A stretch of 64,000 nt of DNA from Prorocentrum cordatum. Taxonomy: Eukaryota > Sar > Dinophyceae > Prorocentrales > Prorocentraceae. The notes under the pieces were generated by a model, which was not told the origin of the DNA, did not search any database, and saw nothing but the letters and a program-made list of their open reading frames with translations. Shown one piece after another: positions 23,232-32,609 of this stretch. Positions within the stretch are counted from its first letter, which is position 1, and each line of letters opens with the position of its first letter. The translations under genes and the position numbers were made by a program. The stretch covers positions 156,001 to 220,000 of the forward strand of contig CAUYUJ010016342.1 of NCBI GenBank assembly GCA_963575745.1, given 5' to 3'.

Positions 23232-24625
23232 CTACTCCATCGCCGCCTTGAGGTCTCGGGCACTGTCCCCGAGAAGCTGCACGACTTCAGCTTCCGAGTC
23301 GGCCGTGACCTCCTGGCCGATGTCATCGATGTGGACCGACAGCAGCACCTCGGGATGCCGCTCCTGCTGGGCTTTTAGATCCATGATCAAATAGGCGGCC
23401 AGCGCGTACGTGGCGGCAAAGCAGCCTGCCACCACCCCGCTGTCGGGTAGGATGCCGCTCGCCACGATGCCATCCATGACGAAGAACGGGTCCACCGGTA
23501 GGCGTTGATCACCACCCGCAGGATGGGCGCAGGGAAGCCAACCCGCCTCGCCAGGTCGATCAGCTTGGCGTGGTTTACCTTCTCGAAGGCCTTGGCGAGG
23601 TCCCACGGGAGAACGAGGAAGGCGCGGTCAAGCCCCGCGGCGGCTTCGCCGCGAACCGCCGACCTCCAGACGCAGTCCGTGACCTTCCTGCCCTCGCCCG
23701 TATTGAGGATGCCCCAGTCGTCGAGCGCGCGCTGCCAGGCACGCAACTTACCTCTCTGGCACCTGCCCCATACACGGTACAGGGCCTTGAACTGGCCGAT
23801 CGGCCGCCTGCCACCGCCCAGGGGCTTGGGGCACTGCGCCGACAGGAGCTCCTGCTCGCACTCGGGCATGATGCCCGTGGCAGTGACCAGGTTGAGCAGG
23901 TCCGCCGTTGCCGCGAGATCGTCGAACCAGCCCAGGTGGCGGGGGTGCGTCCCTGCAGGAGTGCAGGTTCCCTTCTTAAACTGGGACGCCGCCTTGGAGA
24001 CGTCCTCGGCCGAAACCCTGAGGTGCTGATGCCCCAGGCCTTCGTCGGCCACCATCGCGTCCAGCGCCCCCTGCACGAAGGTAAGGCGCTCGGCAGCAGC
24101 CTCCTGACTGAGCCCGTTCCAGTGCCCGCGCCACTCCGCGCGGTACTTCTCGAGCAGCGCGACGGGGTCCGCGGCCCGATCGTGGGCCAAGCCACCCGGC
24201 TTGGTCAGCTCGGGGTCGCCGCTGCCTGGGTCCTTCGTCCACTTGTGCAGCATCGGCGCGCCCTTGGCGAGATCCTCCACGAGTGCCTCGCGCCAGGAGG
24301 CCCCGCCGCGCCTGACGCCCACGAGGTACTCCTTGCACAGGCGGGCCGCCGTGGCCGCCAGCACCCGAACCGCGGCATGGTACAGCCGGCCACACTCCGC
24401 CAGAGGGGTCTCGCCAACTGCCCCGGCAGCCCCGCGAGCTGGGGCTCCGGCGCGGCCGCCTGGGTCGTCGGGGGGCCCCTCGTCGCCGTCGCCCAGCGCG
24501 TCGAAAGGGCCCCCCTCCCCGTCCAGAGTACACGCCCCAGCGCGGGGGTGGGCGTAGTCGGCGACCCTCGCCTCTGCACCCCCATGCAGGGCCTGGCCCG
24601 GCAGCTCGAACGTCGGGCGAGGCAC
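23232..24625 (-). pseudogene. Element 1 ORF2, reverse transcriptase region with frameshift and stop
   Basis: RT motifs in order: CPKPLGGGRRPIG (fingers, about 23830-23790); motif A WDLAKAFEKVNH at about 23606-23571 with catalytic Asp; motif B SGILPDSGVVAGCFAAT at about 23460-23410; motif C HIDDIG at 23333-23316 carrying the two catalytic Asp. Between motifs A and B, after INAYR, the reading frame shifts (near 23490-23500), and the segment ends at an in-frame TAG. The GILPDS and DD motifs place it with LINE RTs. Everything else is collinear, so few mutations separate it from an open frame. Confidence 0.9.
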
Positions 24626-24974
24626 CTCGCGCGGTCCCCGCCTCCTCGCCCTCGGCGCCGTCGCTGAGGTCGGCATGCGCGAGCTCGAGCCTCCTGGGGG
24701 TGCCCAGGGCGGCTCCGGCGGCCGCGGCGGCAGCCCCGGGGGCCTGGGCAGCGGCTCCAGCGGCCCTCCCGGCGGCCACGGCCGGCGCCCCGCCCACAGG
24801 TGACCTAACTTGCCTTAGGTCACTACTGAAATCTGCCGCCGGCAGGGGGGGCGCGGCGGCGTCCTGGGCGGCCCCCGACACCGGCAGGGAAGTCTGGGAA
24901 TTTTCTGGAAAATCTTGGACTTGCCGGGGGGTGTCTCGGGCCAGGCCCGGCAGCTCGAACGTCGGGCGAGGCAC
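24626..24974 (-). other. 349-bp intron-like insertion in ORF2
   Basis: The two ends lie in a direct repeat of about 50 bp (24590-24640 and 24939-24988; one substitution and one indel). On the coding strand the repeat contains GCGAGGTGCCTCGC. Boundaries at GAG|GTG give a 349-bp segment beginning GT and ending AG, between codons (phase 0). The reading frame upstream of 24975 and the RT frame downstream of 24625 differ by exactly the shift this length causes, and both read EVPRPTFELPG across the repeat. The segment contains a perfect 9-bp hairpin (24800-24808 with 24815-24823, stem GTGACCTAA). It could be an introner-type intron or another insertion; splicing is not shown. Confidence 0.7.
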
Positions 24975-26364
24975 CTCGGCGGTCCCCGTCCCAACCCAGG
25001 CGTGGCACCCCGCCTGAACCGCACCAGCGATGTGCTCGAGGAGCGCCTCCCATTCGGCCCAGCACGGCTGCCGAGCGAAATGGTACTCGAACTGCCCGCC
25101 GCGTGCCAAGCCAGCGCGCAAGCGCCCCGCGTTGGCCAGCACGTCGGCGCGGGCGCGCTTGTCGCCACGCAGCACCTCGCCCAGGCGCCCTGCCAGCTGC
25201 CTCAGCTGGCCGGCCAGCCAGCGCATGCCTGCGCTGGCTCGCCTCCGCGGGTTCTTGGGCGTGGCCAGCGCCTTGTCGAGGGGCATGTCCTCAAAGGTCA
25301 GCGCGCCCCCCCAGTGCTGCATGCCCGGGGCCTCAACGTCCACGATGGCCCCGAAGTCCTGCCGAGCTGCGCGGAGCCAGGCCGCATGCGCCTGGTTGAC
25401 GAGCTCCTGCCGTTGCGGCATGGGGAGGGCGTCGGACTCGGCACGCTGCAATGCCTGGCGCACCACCGCATTCGTGGGCCGCCAGTCGGGCGGCGCGCCG
25501 CGTGGGCCCACGGGCCTCTCCGCCGGCAGCGGAGGAGGTCGGGCTGCCGCTCGCGCGGTGGGCCAATCCCCCACGCCCTTGAGCGGGAGCTGGGCCACGT
25601 CGTGGGTGGGCACCAGGTGCTCTGGCCGAGCGGTCGGGCGCGCACAGGCCAGCCCAAGCCGCCTGCCAGCCACGAAGACGTCGCGGACAGTGTGCGCGTC
25701 CTGCCCTCCATGGCAGGTGGCCTCGGCAGGCGCAATGATCTGCGTGCCCGCCGCATTGAAACCCGCGAACCCAGCAACCATCTCAGGATCCAGATTCCAG
25801 TCGCCCCCGGCCAGCCAGGGCAGCTGATGCACCCTGGTGTGGTGGACCAGCGTGCGGAGGGCCATCTCGTTCCCGTCGAGCCCGACCCCCGTCTCCAAGT
25901 ACACGGTGTACAAGGCCAGCGCCCCGACGTGGGGCAAACGCACAAAGGCCACGCTGATGCGGCCCTCGACCAAGCAGGACTCCAGCGGGTCCCACCAGAA
26001 GTCCAGGTGCTTGCGAGCCAGGATGGCGACCCCGCCGCTGGGCTTGGTCTCCTTGATCGCGGCCTCGTCACCTGCAAAAAGCCACCCTCTGGACAGGGCG
26101 CTCTTCTTGGCTTCCCGAAGTCGGTCACCGCGAAGTTTGTGTTCCTGCACGAACAATATGGAGTAGGGCGAACCCTGAATATCATCCAACACTTGAGTGC
26201 CCGTCCCCCACGACGTAACATTCACAGTGGCAAAATTGAAAGGTTTACCAGCCCGCCCCCCTGAACTCGACTGCGGACACCCGAGGTCTGGCGTGACTGG
26301 CAATACTGGATCGACTGTCCGGGGGCGAGCTGCGTCAGGCACATCTGCTCGCCCCTTGCGTCGA
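24975..26364 (-). pseudogene. Element 1 ORF2, APE-type endonuclease and linker
   Basis: Endonuclease/exonuclease/phosphatase fold, about 26240-25565: FATVNVTSWGT (metal-site Asn), FVQEHKL (catalytic Glu), SGGVAILA, LYTVYLETG, GGDWNLDPE (Asp/Asn pair) and PTHDVAQL (His-Asp). This class nicks target DNA to prime reverse transcription. About 190 codons of Ala/Arg-rich linker follow, up to the 349-bp insertion. No ATG in this frame lies between the ORF1 stop (26365-26367) and the domain; the open frame continues upstream inside ORF1, so ORF2 may be translated by reinitiation, frameshifting or a non-AUG start. Confidence 0.88.
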
Positions 26365-27423
26365 TTACCCGCGCTTCGGGCGTTTGACCATGTTGAGCTC
26401 CCCCATGGCCGTGATAAGGGCCCGCTTGGCGTCGGGTCCCGTAGCAGCGGCCAGCAGGGCGTCAGTGGTCGCGGAGTCGAAGTTCTCTGGCATTTCCTCG
26501 TCGGCGGCGGGGTCGGCGACACCTCCGTTCCCTCCGACAGAGCCAGCAGCAACAACAGGAGCCACGGGCGGAGCAGCCTTGGCCAGCGCTTTGCCGAGCA
26601 GGTCCGAGAGGATCTTGGAAGCCCCAGCTCCCAAGGCCTTGCCGGCTGCGCTGCCCTCGAGCACCTCCGAGACGATCTGCTCCTGCCGGGCGGCGTCGAG
26701 GGCCGGCTCGCCGCTGCCTGCCTGGGCCACTTGCTTGACAGCCGAGGTGACCTCGGCGTTGGCAGCCGTGATGGCCTGCTCGATACTGGCGAGGTCGGTC
26801 GCCAGCTCGGCTTCCTCGGCGAGGCACTTGTCCAAGGCGGCCCTGGCCTCCTTCACTGCCTCTGCCTTCTCCACCGTCGACTTCTCGAGGCGCTCCTTCT
26901 TGCTCTGCAGGCGGAGGAGCTTCCCGTTGAGGGAGATGACCTGGCTCTGGGGCGACTTCGCCTCGAGCCGCTTCTTGCGCAGCGCCCCCAGCTGCGCCTC
27001 AACGGCTGTGACGAGCTCCCCTTCGACCTTGGCCTTCTTGTAGCCGACGAGCGTCGCCTCCAGGACCTCGATCTGCATGAGCAGAGGGTCGTCGTCTGGC
27101 GCGGCCTCCTCGGGCTTCGGCGCCGGGTGCGACTGACCAGGGCCCTTCTTGAGCTCGGCCACCTCCTTGCGCAGGGCCATGATGGCTGCGGTGAGGTCGG
27201 CACCCCCCACTCCGCCACCCTGCCCTTTGTGAGACCCGCCACCGCCCTTCTCGAGCTTCTCGTGGGCCTCGCGCGCCTTCTTGGCCACTCCAGCGGGCGC
27301 CTTGGCCCCGCAGGCGCAGACCACCCGGCAAGCCCAGTTGGCCGTGCGGTCGCACTTCCCGCACGCCCACGTCGGGAGCTTCGGCCCACGCAGCACTGCC
27401 TTGCTCGCGGGAGGAGGCCCCAT
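26365..27423 (-). CDS. Element 1 ORF1: zinc-finger and coiled-coil protein
   Basis: 352 codons from ATG at 27423 to TAA at 26365, uninterrupted. N-terminal LPTWACGKCDRTANWACRV resembles a RanBP2-type finger (W-x-C-x2-C...N...C) with a short last spacing (CAC instead of CxxC). Residues about 75-260 are rich in Ala, Lys, Glu and Leu with heptad-like spacing (AALRKEVAELKK, LLRLQSKKERLEKS), predicting a coiled coil. The tail is Gly/Ala/Pro rich and ends basic (VKRPKRG). ORF1 proteins of LINEs bind the element RNA and multimerise; that role is inferred from position and architecture. It precedes ORF2 with a small overlap of the open frames. Confidence 0.85.
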   Translation of the reverse strand: MGPPPASKAVLRGPKLPTWACGKCDRTANWACRVVCACGAKAPAGVAKKAREAHEKLEKGGGGSHKGQGGGVGGADLTAAIMALRKEVAELKKGPGQSHPAPKPEEAAPDDDPLLMQIEVLEATLVGYKKAKVEGELVTAVEAQLGALRKKRLEAKSPQSQVISLNGKLLRLQSKKERLEKSTVEKAEAVKEARAALDKCLAEEAELATDLASIEQAITAANAEVTSAVKQVAQAGSGEPALDAARQEQIVSEVLEGSAAGKALGAGASKILSDLLGKALAKAAPPVAPVVAAGSVGGNGGVADPAADEEMPENFDSATTDALLAAATGPDAKRALITAMGELNMVKRPKRG

Positions 27424-27545
27424 GACTGGCTGGAGAGCGGGCTGGGGGCTCGATCAGTAGGGATCGTGAGTGCAAAATAGCCTCCTGGAGGCAGGCCGCC
27501 TGGCGACCTCGAGAAATGCCCACGGACGGGTTCAAAGCTAATCGC

Positions 27546-27594
27546 AACACCTCGGTTCACCGAACCTTCGTTAACACCTTCGGTTCACCGAATA
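27546..27594 (-). promoter_or_regulatory. Doubled palindrome in the element 1 leader
   Basis: TTCGGTGAACCGAAGGTGTT is followed within 30 bp by a second near-identical copy. Each contains the dyad TTCGGT-GA-ACCGA(A). It lies between the SL and ORF1, in the transcribed leader. A hairpin or protein-binding role is possible but not shown. Confidence 0.45.
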
Positions 27595-27597
27595 CGG

Positions 27598-27649
27598 CTT
27601 GAGCCAAAATGGCTTGAGCCAAAATGGCTTGAGCCAAAATGGCTACGGA
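27598..27649 (-). other. Dinoflagellate spliced leader plus two relict leaders
   Basis: On the minus strand 27649-27628 is a complete 22-nt SL: T, then CCGTAG, then CCATTTTGGCTCAAG. Two further 15-nt copies of CCATTTTGGCTCAAG follow directly (27627-27613 and 27612-27598). The SL is added by trans-splicing to dinoflagellate nuclear mRNAs. Relict copies lacking the first 7 nt are the known signature of an mRNA that was reverse transcribed, reintegrated and trans-spliced again at the AG inside CCGTAG. Confidence 0.93.
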
Positions 27650-27700
27650 GGAGGAGGAGGAGGAGGAGGAGGAGGAGGATGAGGAGGAGGAGGAGGAGGA
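27650..27700. repeat. (GGA)n microsatellite at the 5' end of element 1
   Basis: GGA triplets (one GAT) directly next to the SL. On the element strand the SL start TCCG continues the (TCC)n phase, so the exact junction is ambiguous by about 3 bp. Confidence 0.95.
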
Positions 27701-27815
27701 TAGGCCCCCGCCGAGACCTCGCCCTCGACCGCCCCGAGTGTGGCCATCGTCGGCAGGCGGGCCGCCCCGGTCTCGCCCAGGCAGGGCGCGCTGGGCAGGC
27801 CGAGGCGCGGGCTCC

Positions 27816-28374
27816 TCCACCTCCTCCTCCTCCTCCTCCTCCTCCTCCTCCTATTCTCCTATCCCTCCTCCTCCTCCTCCTCCTCCTCCTCCTCCTCCTC
27901 CTCTCCTCCTCCTCCTCCTCCTCCTCCTCCTCCCTCCTCCTCTCCTCCTCCTCCTCCTCCTCCTCCTCCTCCTCCTCCTCTCCTCCTCCTCCTCCTCCTC
28001 CTCCTCCTCCTCCTCCTCCTCCTCCTCCTCCTCCTCCTCCTCCTCCTCCTCCTCCTCCTCCTCCTCCTCCTCCTCCTCCTCCTCCTCCTCCTCCTCCTCC
28101 TCCTCCTCCTCCTCCTCCTCCTCCTCCTCCTCCTCCTCCTTCCTCCTCCTCCTCCTCCTCCTCCCTTCCTCCTCCTCCTCCTCCTCCTCCTCCTCCTCTC
28201 CTCCTCCTCCTCCTCCGCCTCCTCCTCCTCCTCCTCCTCCTCCTCCTCCTCCTCCTCCTCCTCCTCCTCCTCCTCCTCCTCCTCCTCTCCTCCTCCTCCT
28301 CCTCCTCCTCCTCCTCCTCCTCCTCCTCCTCCTCCTCCTCCTCCTCCTCCTCCTCCTCCTCCTCCTCCTCCTCC
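27816..28374. repeat. (TCC)n microsatellite, about 560 bp
   Basis: The longest TCC array in the window, with a few single-base phase slips and rare TTCC and CGCC variants. All six frames are open across it, giving poly-Ser, poly-Pro, poly-Leu, poly-Gly, poly-Glu and poly-Arg text that should not be called protein. Confidence 0.97.
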
Positions 28375-28538
28375 ATGTCCTGCTGCAGACATCCCTGCGG
28401 CAGAAAAAAGAAACGATCGCTCGCAGGGATGGCTTCGCCGAGCAAGTTCTGGGGACCTCAACGGGTCCATCGGGGGCGGCCCAGAGGCACTCCGAGGGGT
28501 CCGGACGGGGCCACTGGTGCGAGATGCTGCCAGCGAGC

Positions 28539-29050
28539 TTACGGACAGCCTTCGCCAAGCGGATACAAAAACTTAGAGCCTGTAATCCCGTTTTCTGAGA
28601 CCTTAGGGTGCAAGTTGGCTCCAGCCTTGGCCGCTCGGTCAGCATCCTGGTTGCCCAACCTACGCCACTTGTCGTCTGACGTGATGCCTTTCTCGTCGGG
28701 ATCGAGGTGGGCCTTCATTTTGAACACTCCTGAAATCGCTGGGACTCCTAGACTGTACAGCGTCATGAGACCTGCGTATGGGCGCTTATAAAGAGTATTG
28801 CAACTCTCGCGGGGCTTGAGCTAGGTCCACAACATGTTTACAATCACTAACAACTGACGACCCGCTGGTCACCTCAATGCCAGCCCTGGCCAGCGCGGCG
28901 AACTCACCACACTGGGGCGTTTGCTGGAAAGGGGCAGAAACAATACATAAATCGATCATCAACTTTCCTTACCACAGGAATCAACCAGGCACAGACCATA
29001 ACCCGCCCTGGAGAGTTCTGACACATGGCGCCTGAAACAGCACCCATCTA
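28539..29050 (-). pseudogene. Element 3 RNase H domain, broken
   Basis: Read in three frames on the minus strand: LFIDGCCFRRHVSELSRAGY (first Asp, about 29045-28985), FQQTPQCGEFAALARAGIEV (Glu, about 28925-28870), VVSDCKHVVDLAQA (second Asp, about 28853-28815), and the distal GNQDADRAAKAGANLHP (about 28655-28600). The spacing and the VSELSRA and QTPQ phrases parallel element 2 (VSELNRA, QTPQ), so they belong to one clade. A TGA after the first block and a stop near 28795 break it. Confidence 0.75.
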
Positions 29051-29480
29051 TAAAGAGAGACCCGCAGAAAACGCCATCGTCAGGAGGAAACTCATGCTAG
29101 ACCTTGACAGCCTGAAAGTCGGAGTCTTCGCGGCGGGCCTCGGAAACACATATCCAGGGTGAGAAAACAAACCACGGCAGAACAACATGTCAGTGAGAGA
29201 GTCGGTCGGATCCGCGGCGGTAGCCGCTTCCAGAATGTCCTGATCGATCAGATCGGCGCGGGTGGACTCGAAGCACGGACACTCCCAGAGCCTGTGGAAC
29301 AGGGTGTCCCCCTTCTGCCCACACATCGCGCAGCGATCATCGGCCAACAGATAGCCAGCCTTCACAGCCCGACTGTGAGTGCAAAGAGCGTCGCACGCGA
29401 GGCTGCGGATGGTCCCCCTGGCCAAAGCCGAGGAGAAGGAGGAGGAGGAGGAGGCGGCGGCGGCGAACATCAAATGGTCT
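28540..29480 (-). mobile_element. Element 3: non-LTR retrotransposon fragment
   Basis: Carries only the CCHC finger and RNase H parts of a LINE. Its 3' side runs within about 170 bp into the 560-bp array, which on the element strand reads (GGA)n, the opposite orientation to elements 1 and 2. Neither end is defined. It resembles element 2 most closely. Confidence 0.7.
29060..29480 (-). pseudogene. Element 3 CCHC-finger region
   Basis: Minus-strand text LLADDRCAMCGQKGDTLFHR followed by LWECPCFESTRADLIDQDIL contains a CxxC...HxxxxC knuckle equivalent to that of element 2. A short (GGA)n tract at about 29427-29458 codes Ser repeats in this frame. No stop-free connection to the RNase H remains. 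Confidence 0.72.
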
Positions 29481-29699
29481 TCGACCGATGGGTGATGCGA
29501 GCGCATTATGGCCCAACCGATGTCAAACAGTGGCCATCCCTTGTGGCTCCCTTCATCCAGGACGCATGGCTGTAACAGGGCGGATAGACGAATGAGACGA
29601 AATAGGGCACAATGGACACAAGTGGCAGAACATGACAAGTGCAGGCACAACAGACAAGGCAAAAAGAAAGGAGCGCCAGCGAGAGAGCTAGACACGTGC

Positions 29700-31492
29700 A
29701 CACTGACCTAACAGAGGCAGACATCACCTGAAGCAGCGACAAGACAAGAATTCGCGAACACTTGAAACCAATGCAATGAACGGCCCCCAAGGGATCCAAA
29801 ATCGACGGGCTGGCATCCCCAAAACCTGCGGCCCGAGAGAAGGGAACAATTTCGTTAACTGTCCTTCCCTCGTTAACAGACGAATTGCATCTTAGGCAGA
29901 CTTGTTCTGCAGATGTCGTCACACGGCAAAGCCAATGCGAAACAACCCTCTCTGCGGTCGGAGGAGGAGGAGGAGGAGGAGGATATCTCCGCTCACACTC
30001 AAAGACAATGCGAAACTACCCTCTCTGCGGGAGGAGGAGGAGGAGGAGGAGAAGGAGGAAGAGGGTGAGGAGAAGAAGGAGACAGAGGAGGTTGAGGAGG
30101 AAGAGCAGGGAGAGAGAGGAACTGGAGCAGGAGGAGGGCCTTGTGGAGGTCGGCGACATGGTCGTCGGCGTGCCGATCTCCGGGCCCCGCGCGGAGCCAG
30201 CCCGGGACGAGCACGCGGCAAGGGCGCCCGCCAGCGGCACGGCCGGGATCTGCCAGGGGGGGCGCCGGCGGGGGCTGCAGGTCTGCCCGCTGCCTTGCCC
30301 CTCGCCCTCGTGGGAATCCTGCAAGAAGCCTCCGGGATGCTGCAGAAACCCCTGAAGGATCCTCGGGAATCCCTGAGGGAATCCCTCGGAACTCCATGGC
30401 GGGATCCACAAAAAAGAATCCCGAAGGAGTTCTCCCGAATCCATCGGGAATCCCTCGGGACTCCCTCGCGGATCCTGAGGGGCGTGCAGGTCTGCCCTCT
30501 TTCTCGCTCCTCGCCCCCCTGGAGCTCAAGTTGTTGGAAACCACATAACGCGCGCCATGTGGCTGGGTGGGTGGGCGGGTAGGTTCGCTGGCACATGACA
30601 TGACACGTTGCGCGCGCGCTACGAGCAGCATACCTGTGCGCTGAACAGCAGGCGCTGCTACAACGGGGGTGGGTGAAGCGGAGGGCGTTATGTTATCTAT
30701 TTGGTGGGCGGGTGGGAGGCCACATAGCGCGCGCTATGTGTTCGAGTAAAACAAATTCAGCCCCACTATCGCCCTTAGAAACAAACCCTCCCTGTCGCAC
30801 CGCCAAACGTTCCCACAGGACGGGCCGGGCGCTTCACCTGAGACTTCCTCGCCTTCTCTTGATCCTGGACATGAATATTTGTACCACCTTCACGGATGGA
30901 GCACGGGTCCTTATCGAAATGTGCCGTCTTGCCTTAGCGCCGCGCATCTTGCACCCCAATGTTCGCAACAACTTCACAGATGGAGGGCGGCTCCGCTTGA
31001 AAAATGTGGCTCTCGCCTTGGCACCGCGCACAGTCGTTGCAAAAGCGTGCAACCGTTTTGAAGATTCGTATGGTCGAAGTCCCAGGAACGGTGTTCTGGC
31101 AGGATCTAGGATTGTCAGGACGCAGCAGTCACGGGGATTCGCGGGGATGAAGTGCCAGGAATGGTGATCTGGAACGATCTAGAACTGTCAGGGCGCAACA
31201 ATGACGTTGATCCGCGGCGTTCAAGTCCCTGGAGCTGTGCTTTGGCACGGTTGAAAATTGTCAGACGGTGGCAATCTACCGGGTCCCTCCGCAATGAATA
31301 CGCATTCTTGTTGGGACCTGTTAAAAAAGGAAGCTGGAGGAAGGGTTATTGCAACATCGTTGATGCGTCTTGGGTTTACGCTGGTCCTCCTACTCCTCCT
31401 CATCCATCCTCGTCCTCCATTTTGACGTTAGGCAACTTAAATCATCTGGGATCGTAGCGTTCGTAAGTCCACTTCCCCCTCGTCCTGCTCCT
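29700..31492. other. Unassigned sequence with local repeats
   Basis: Short (GGA)n at 29949-29983 and purine-rich GGA/GAA at 30030-30130. About 30345-30480 is a degenerate array of GGAATCCCTCGGGA-type units. At about 30536-30745 a phrase ACATA(G/A)CGCGCGC(C/T)ATGTG occurs twice about 190 bp apart. No coding domain recognised. Confidence 0.4.
30885..31050. repeat. 84-bp tandem duplication
   Basis: Two diverged copies, starting at CTTCACGGATGGAGCACGGG and CTTCACAGATGGAGGGCGGC. The length is a multiple of three, so the plus frame keeps phase (FTDGARVL...LALAPRI / FTDGGRLR...LALAPRT). No known domain matches, and the surrounding frame is not convincing as a gene. Confidence 0.65.
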
Positions 31493-31557
31493 CCCCCTCC
31501 TCCTCCTCCTCCTCCTCCTCCTCCTCCTCCTCCTCCTCCTCCTCCTCCTCCTCCTCC

Positions 31558-31632
<75 letters not shown>
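31493..31632. repeat. (TCC)n then (ATC)n microsatellites
   Basis: Perfect TCC triplets to about 31559, then perfect ATC/TCA triplets to 31632, followed by TCTCCTCCTCC and family D copy 2. Confidence 0.95.
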
Positions 31633-31633
<1 letters not shown>

Positions 31634-31644
31634 TCTCCTCCTCC

Positions 31645-31845
31645 TAGGAAGCAACTCATGGAAGGTCTTCGTAAGAGCGATGAAGACTAAAAGCTTACAA
31701 AGAGGAACTGAACCGAATTAGGCTGGATTCAGACTCTCGAGATTAGATGATTACTTGCACCGGATTGAGCACGACCACGTCGGATTCAGCAGGACTGCGC
31801 TGGATTAGGCTGGCTTCCGACCACGGGTATACCAGCGCCGATATG
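31645..31845 (+). repeat. Family D dispersed repeat, copy 2
   Basis: AGGAAGCAACTCATGGAAGG at the start and GGGTATACCAGCGCCGAT at the end, with an interior of GGATTAGGCTGGATT-type units. It begins directly after a TCC tract. Confidence 0.7.
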
Positions 31846-32609
31846 ATTTTTACCTCACTAACTCCTCTCCCTCCCCTAAACCTCCAACGCATTGACAAAT
31901 GCAATGCGGAGGTGTTTCGTCGCGTTCGGCCCACTAGGTCCCTCACAGGCGCTGGGGCCGTGAGAAAACAACTCGCAAAGCCGTCCCTGGTCAGAGGTCT
32001 GGAACTTCTGAAGACCCAGTGTTGAAAAACAAACACAACAACGGATCTCAGTGCCCACCTTCCCCTCAACTCCCCCTCCTCCATCTCCAGACGGAGAGCG
32101 AAGAATTAATGACCCGATGAATCTTGGAGGTTATTTATCGTCTCGGAATGCTTTCAGCAGCTGCATCTCGCCAGGAGCTTTCACTGGGTGCCCAGATCGC
32201 CCCGAACGGCCGCTGGAGGCCCCAGTTCACCAACAGTTCTCACCCCACACCCTCCTCCTATCCCTCCTCTCTTTTGTCACACGCAAGACTTCAACAGTTG
32301 ATGTGCGTTTACGGCTTGTTTGACAATCCGATTATCTTCGATACCTCAAATTGGTGCTCCCGCTGCAGCGAGGGCCTCATTCTCGTATCGGCGCGTTGCT
32401 CCGGTCATTCGGAATGGCGCTCTCGCCACAGCTCGGGCCACTTCTCTAAATTCGAATCTGTCTTCATAGTTGTCGTTCCCCTCATTTCCCCTCCTCTGCC
32501 TTCTCATGGTCCTCCTGTTCCTCCCGAACCTCCAATTATGATTCCTGCTGATGCTGTTCGTCCTCAACCGTTTCCTCCCGCTCATCCTCCTGCTCACCCG
32601 CCATCGCCT
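31846..32609. other. Unassigned sequence
   Basis: Lower GC than its neighbours. No domain or repeat family identified. Confidence 0.35.

Larger units (their letters stand above)
20846..27649 (-). mobile_element. Element 1: near full-length non-LTR retrotransposon with spliced leader
   Basis: A 6.8-kb minus-strand element. Order: SL plus two relict SLs; a short 5' leader with a doubled palindrome; ORF1 (zinc finger and coiled coil); ORF2 (endonuclease, RT, CCHC finger, RNase H, Cys-rich C-terminus); a roughly 65-bp 3' tail ending in seven A's. Both ends lie in (TCC)n on the element strand. No LTR-like repeats are seen. ORF2 carries a frameshift near 23490, an in-frame TAG at 23232-23234 and a 349-bp insertion, so the copy is not expected to be autonomous. 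The SL shows that the transcript was trans-spliced before integration. Confidence 0.92.

Noticed and set aside
23505-24667. Long plus-strand ORFs opposite the RT and endonuclease
   Set aside because: Antisense shadows of the minus-strand LINE in GC-rich DNA; only the minus strand shows ordered catalytic motifs.
26197-27480. 427-codon plus-strand ORF opposite ORF1
   Set aside because: Leu/Arg-rich complement of the coiled-coil ORF1; it has no domain, whereas the minus strand has a zinc finger and heptads.
27639-28791. Several overlapping ORFs of 200-370 codons on both strands
   Set aside because: They are created by the 560-bp (TCC)n array, which is open in all six frames; residues are single-amino-acid runs that change at each phase slip. 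The same applies to ORFs over the (GGA), (GGT), (ATC), (CGT) and (AAC) arrays elsewhere.
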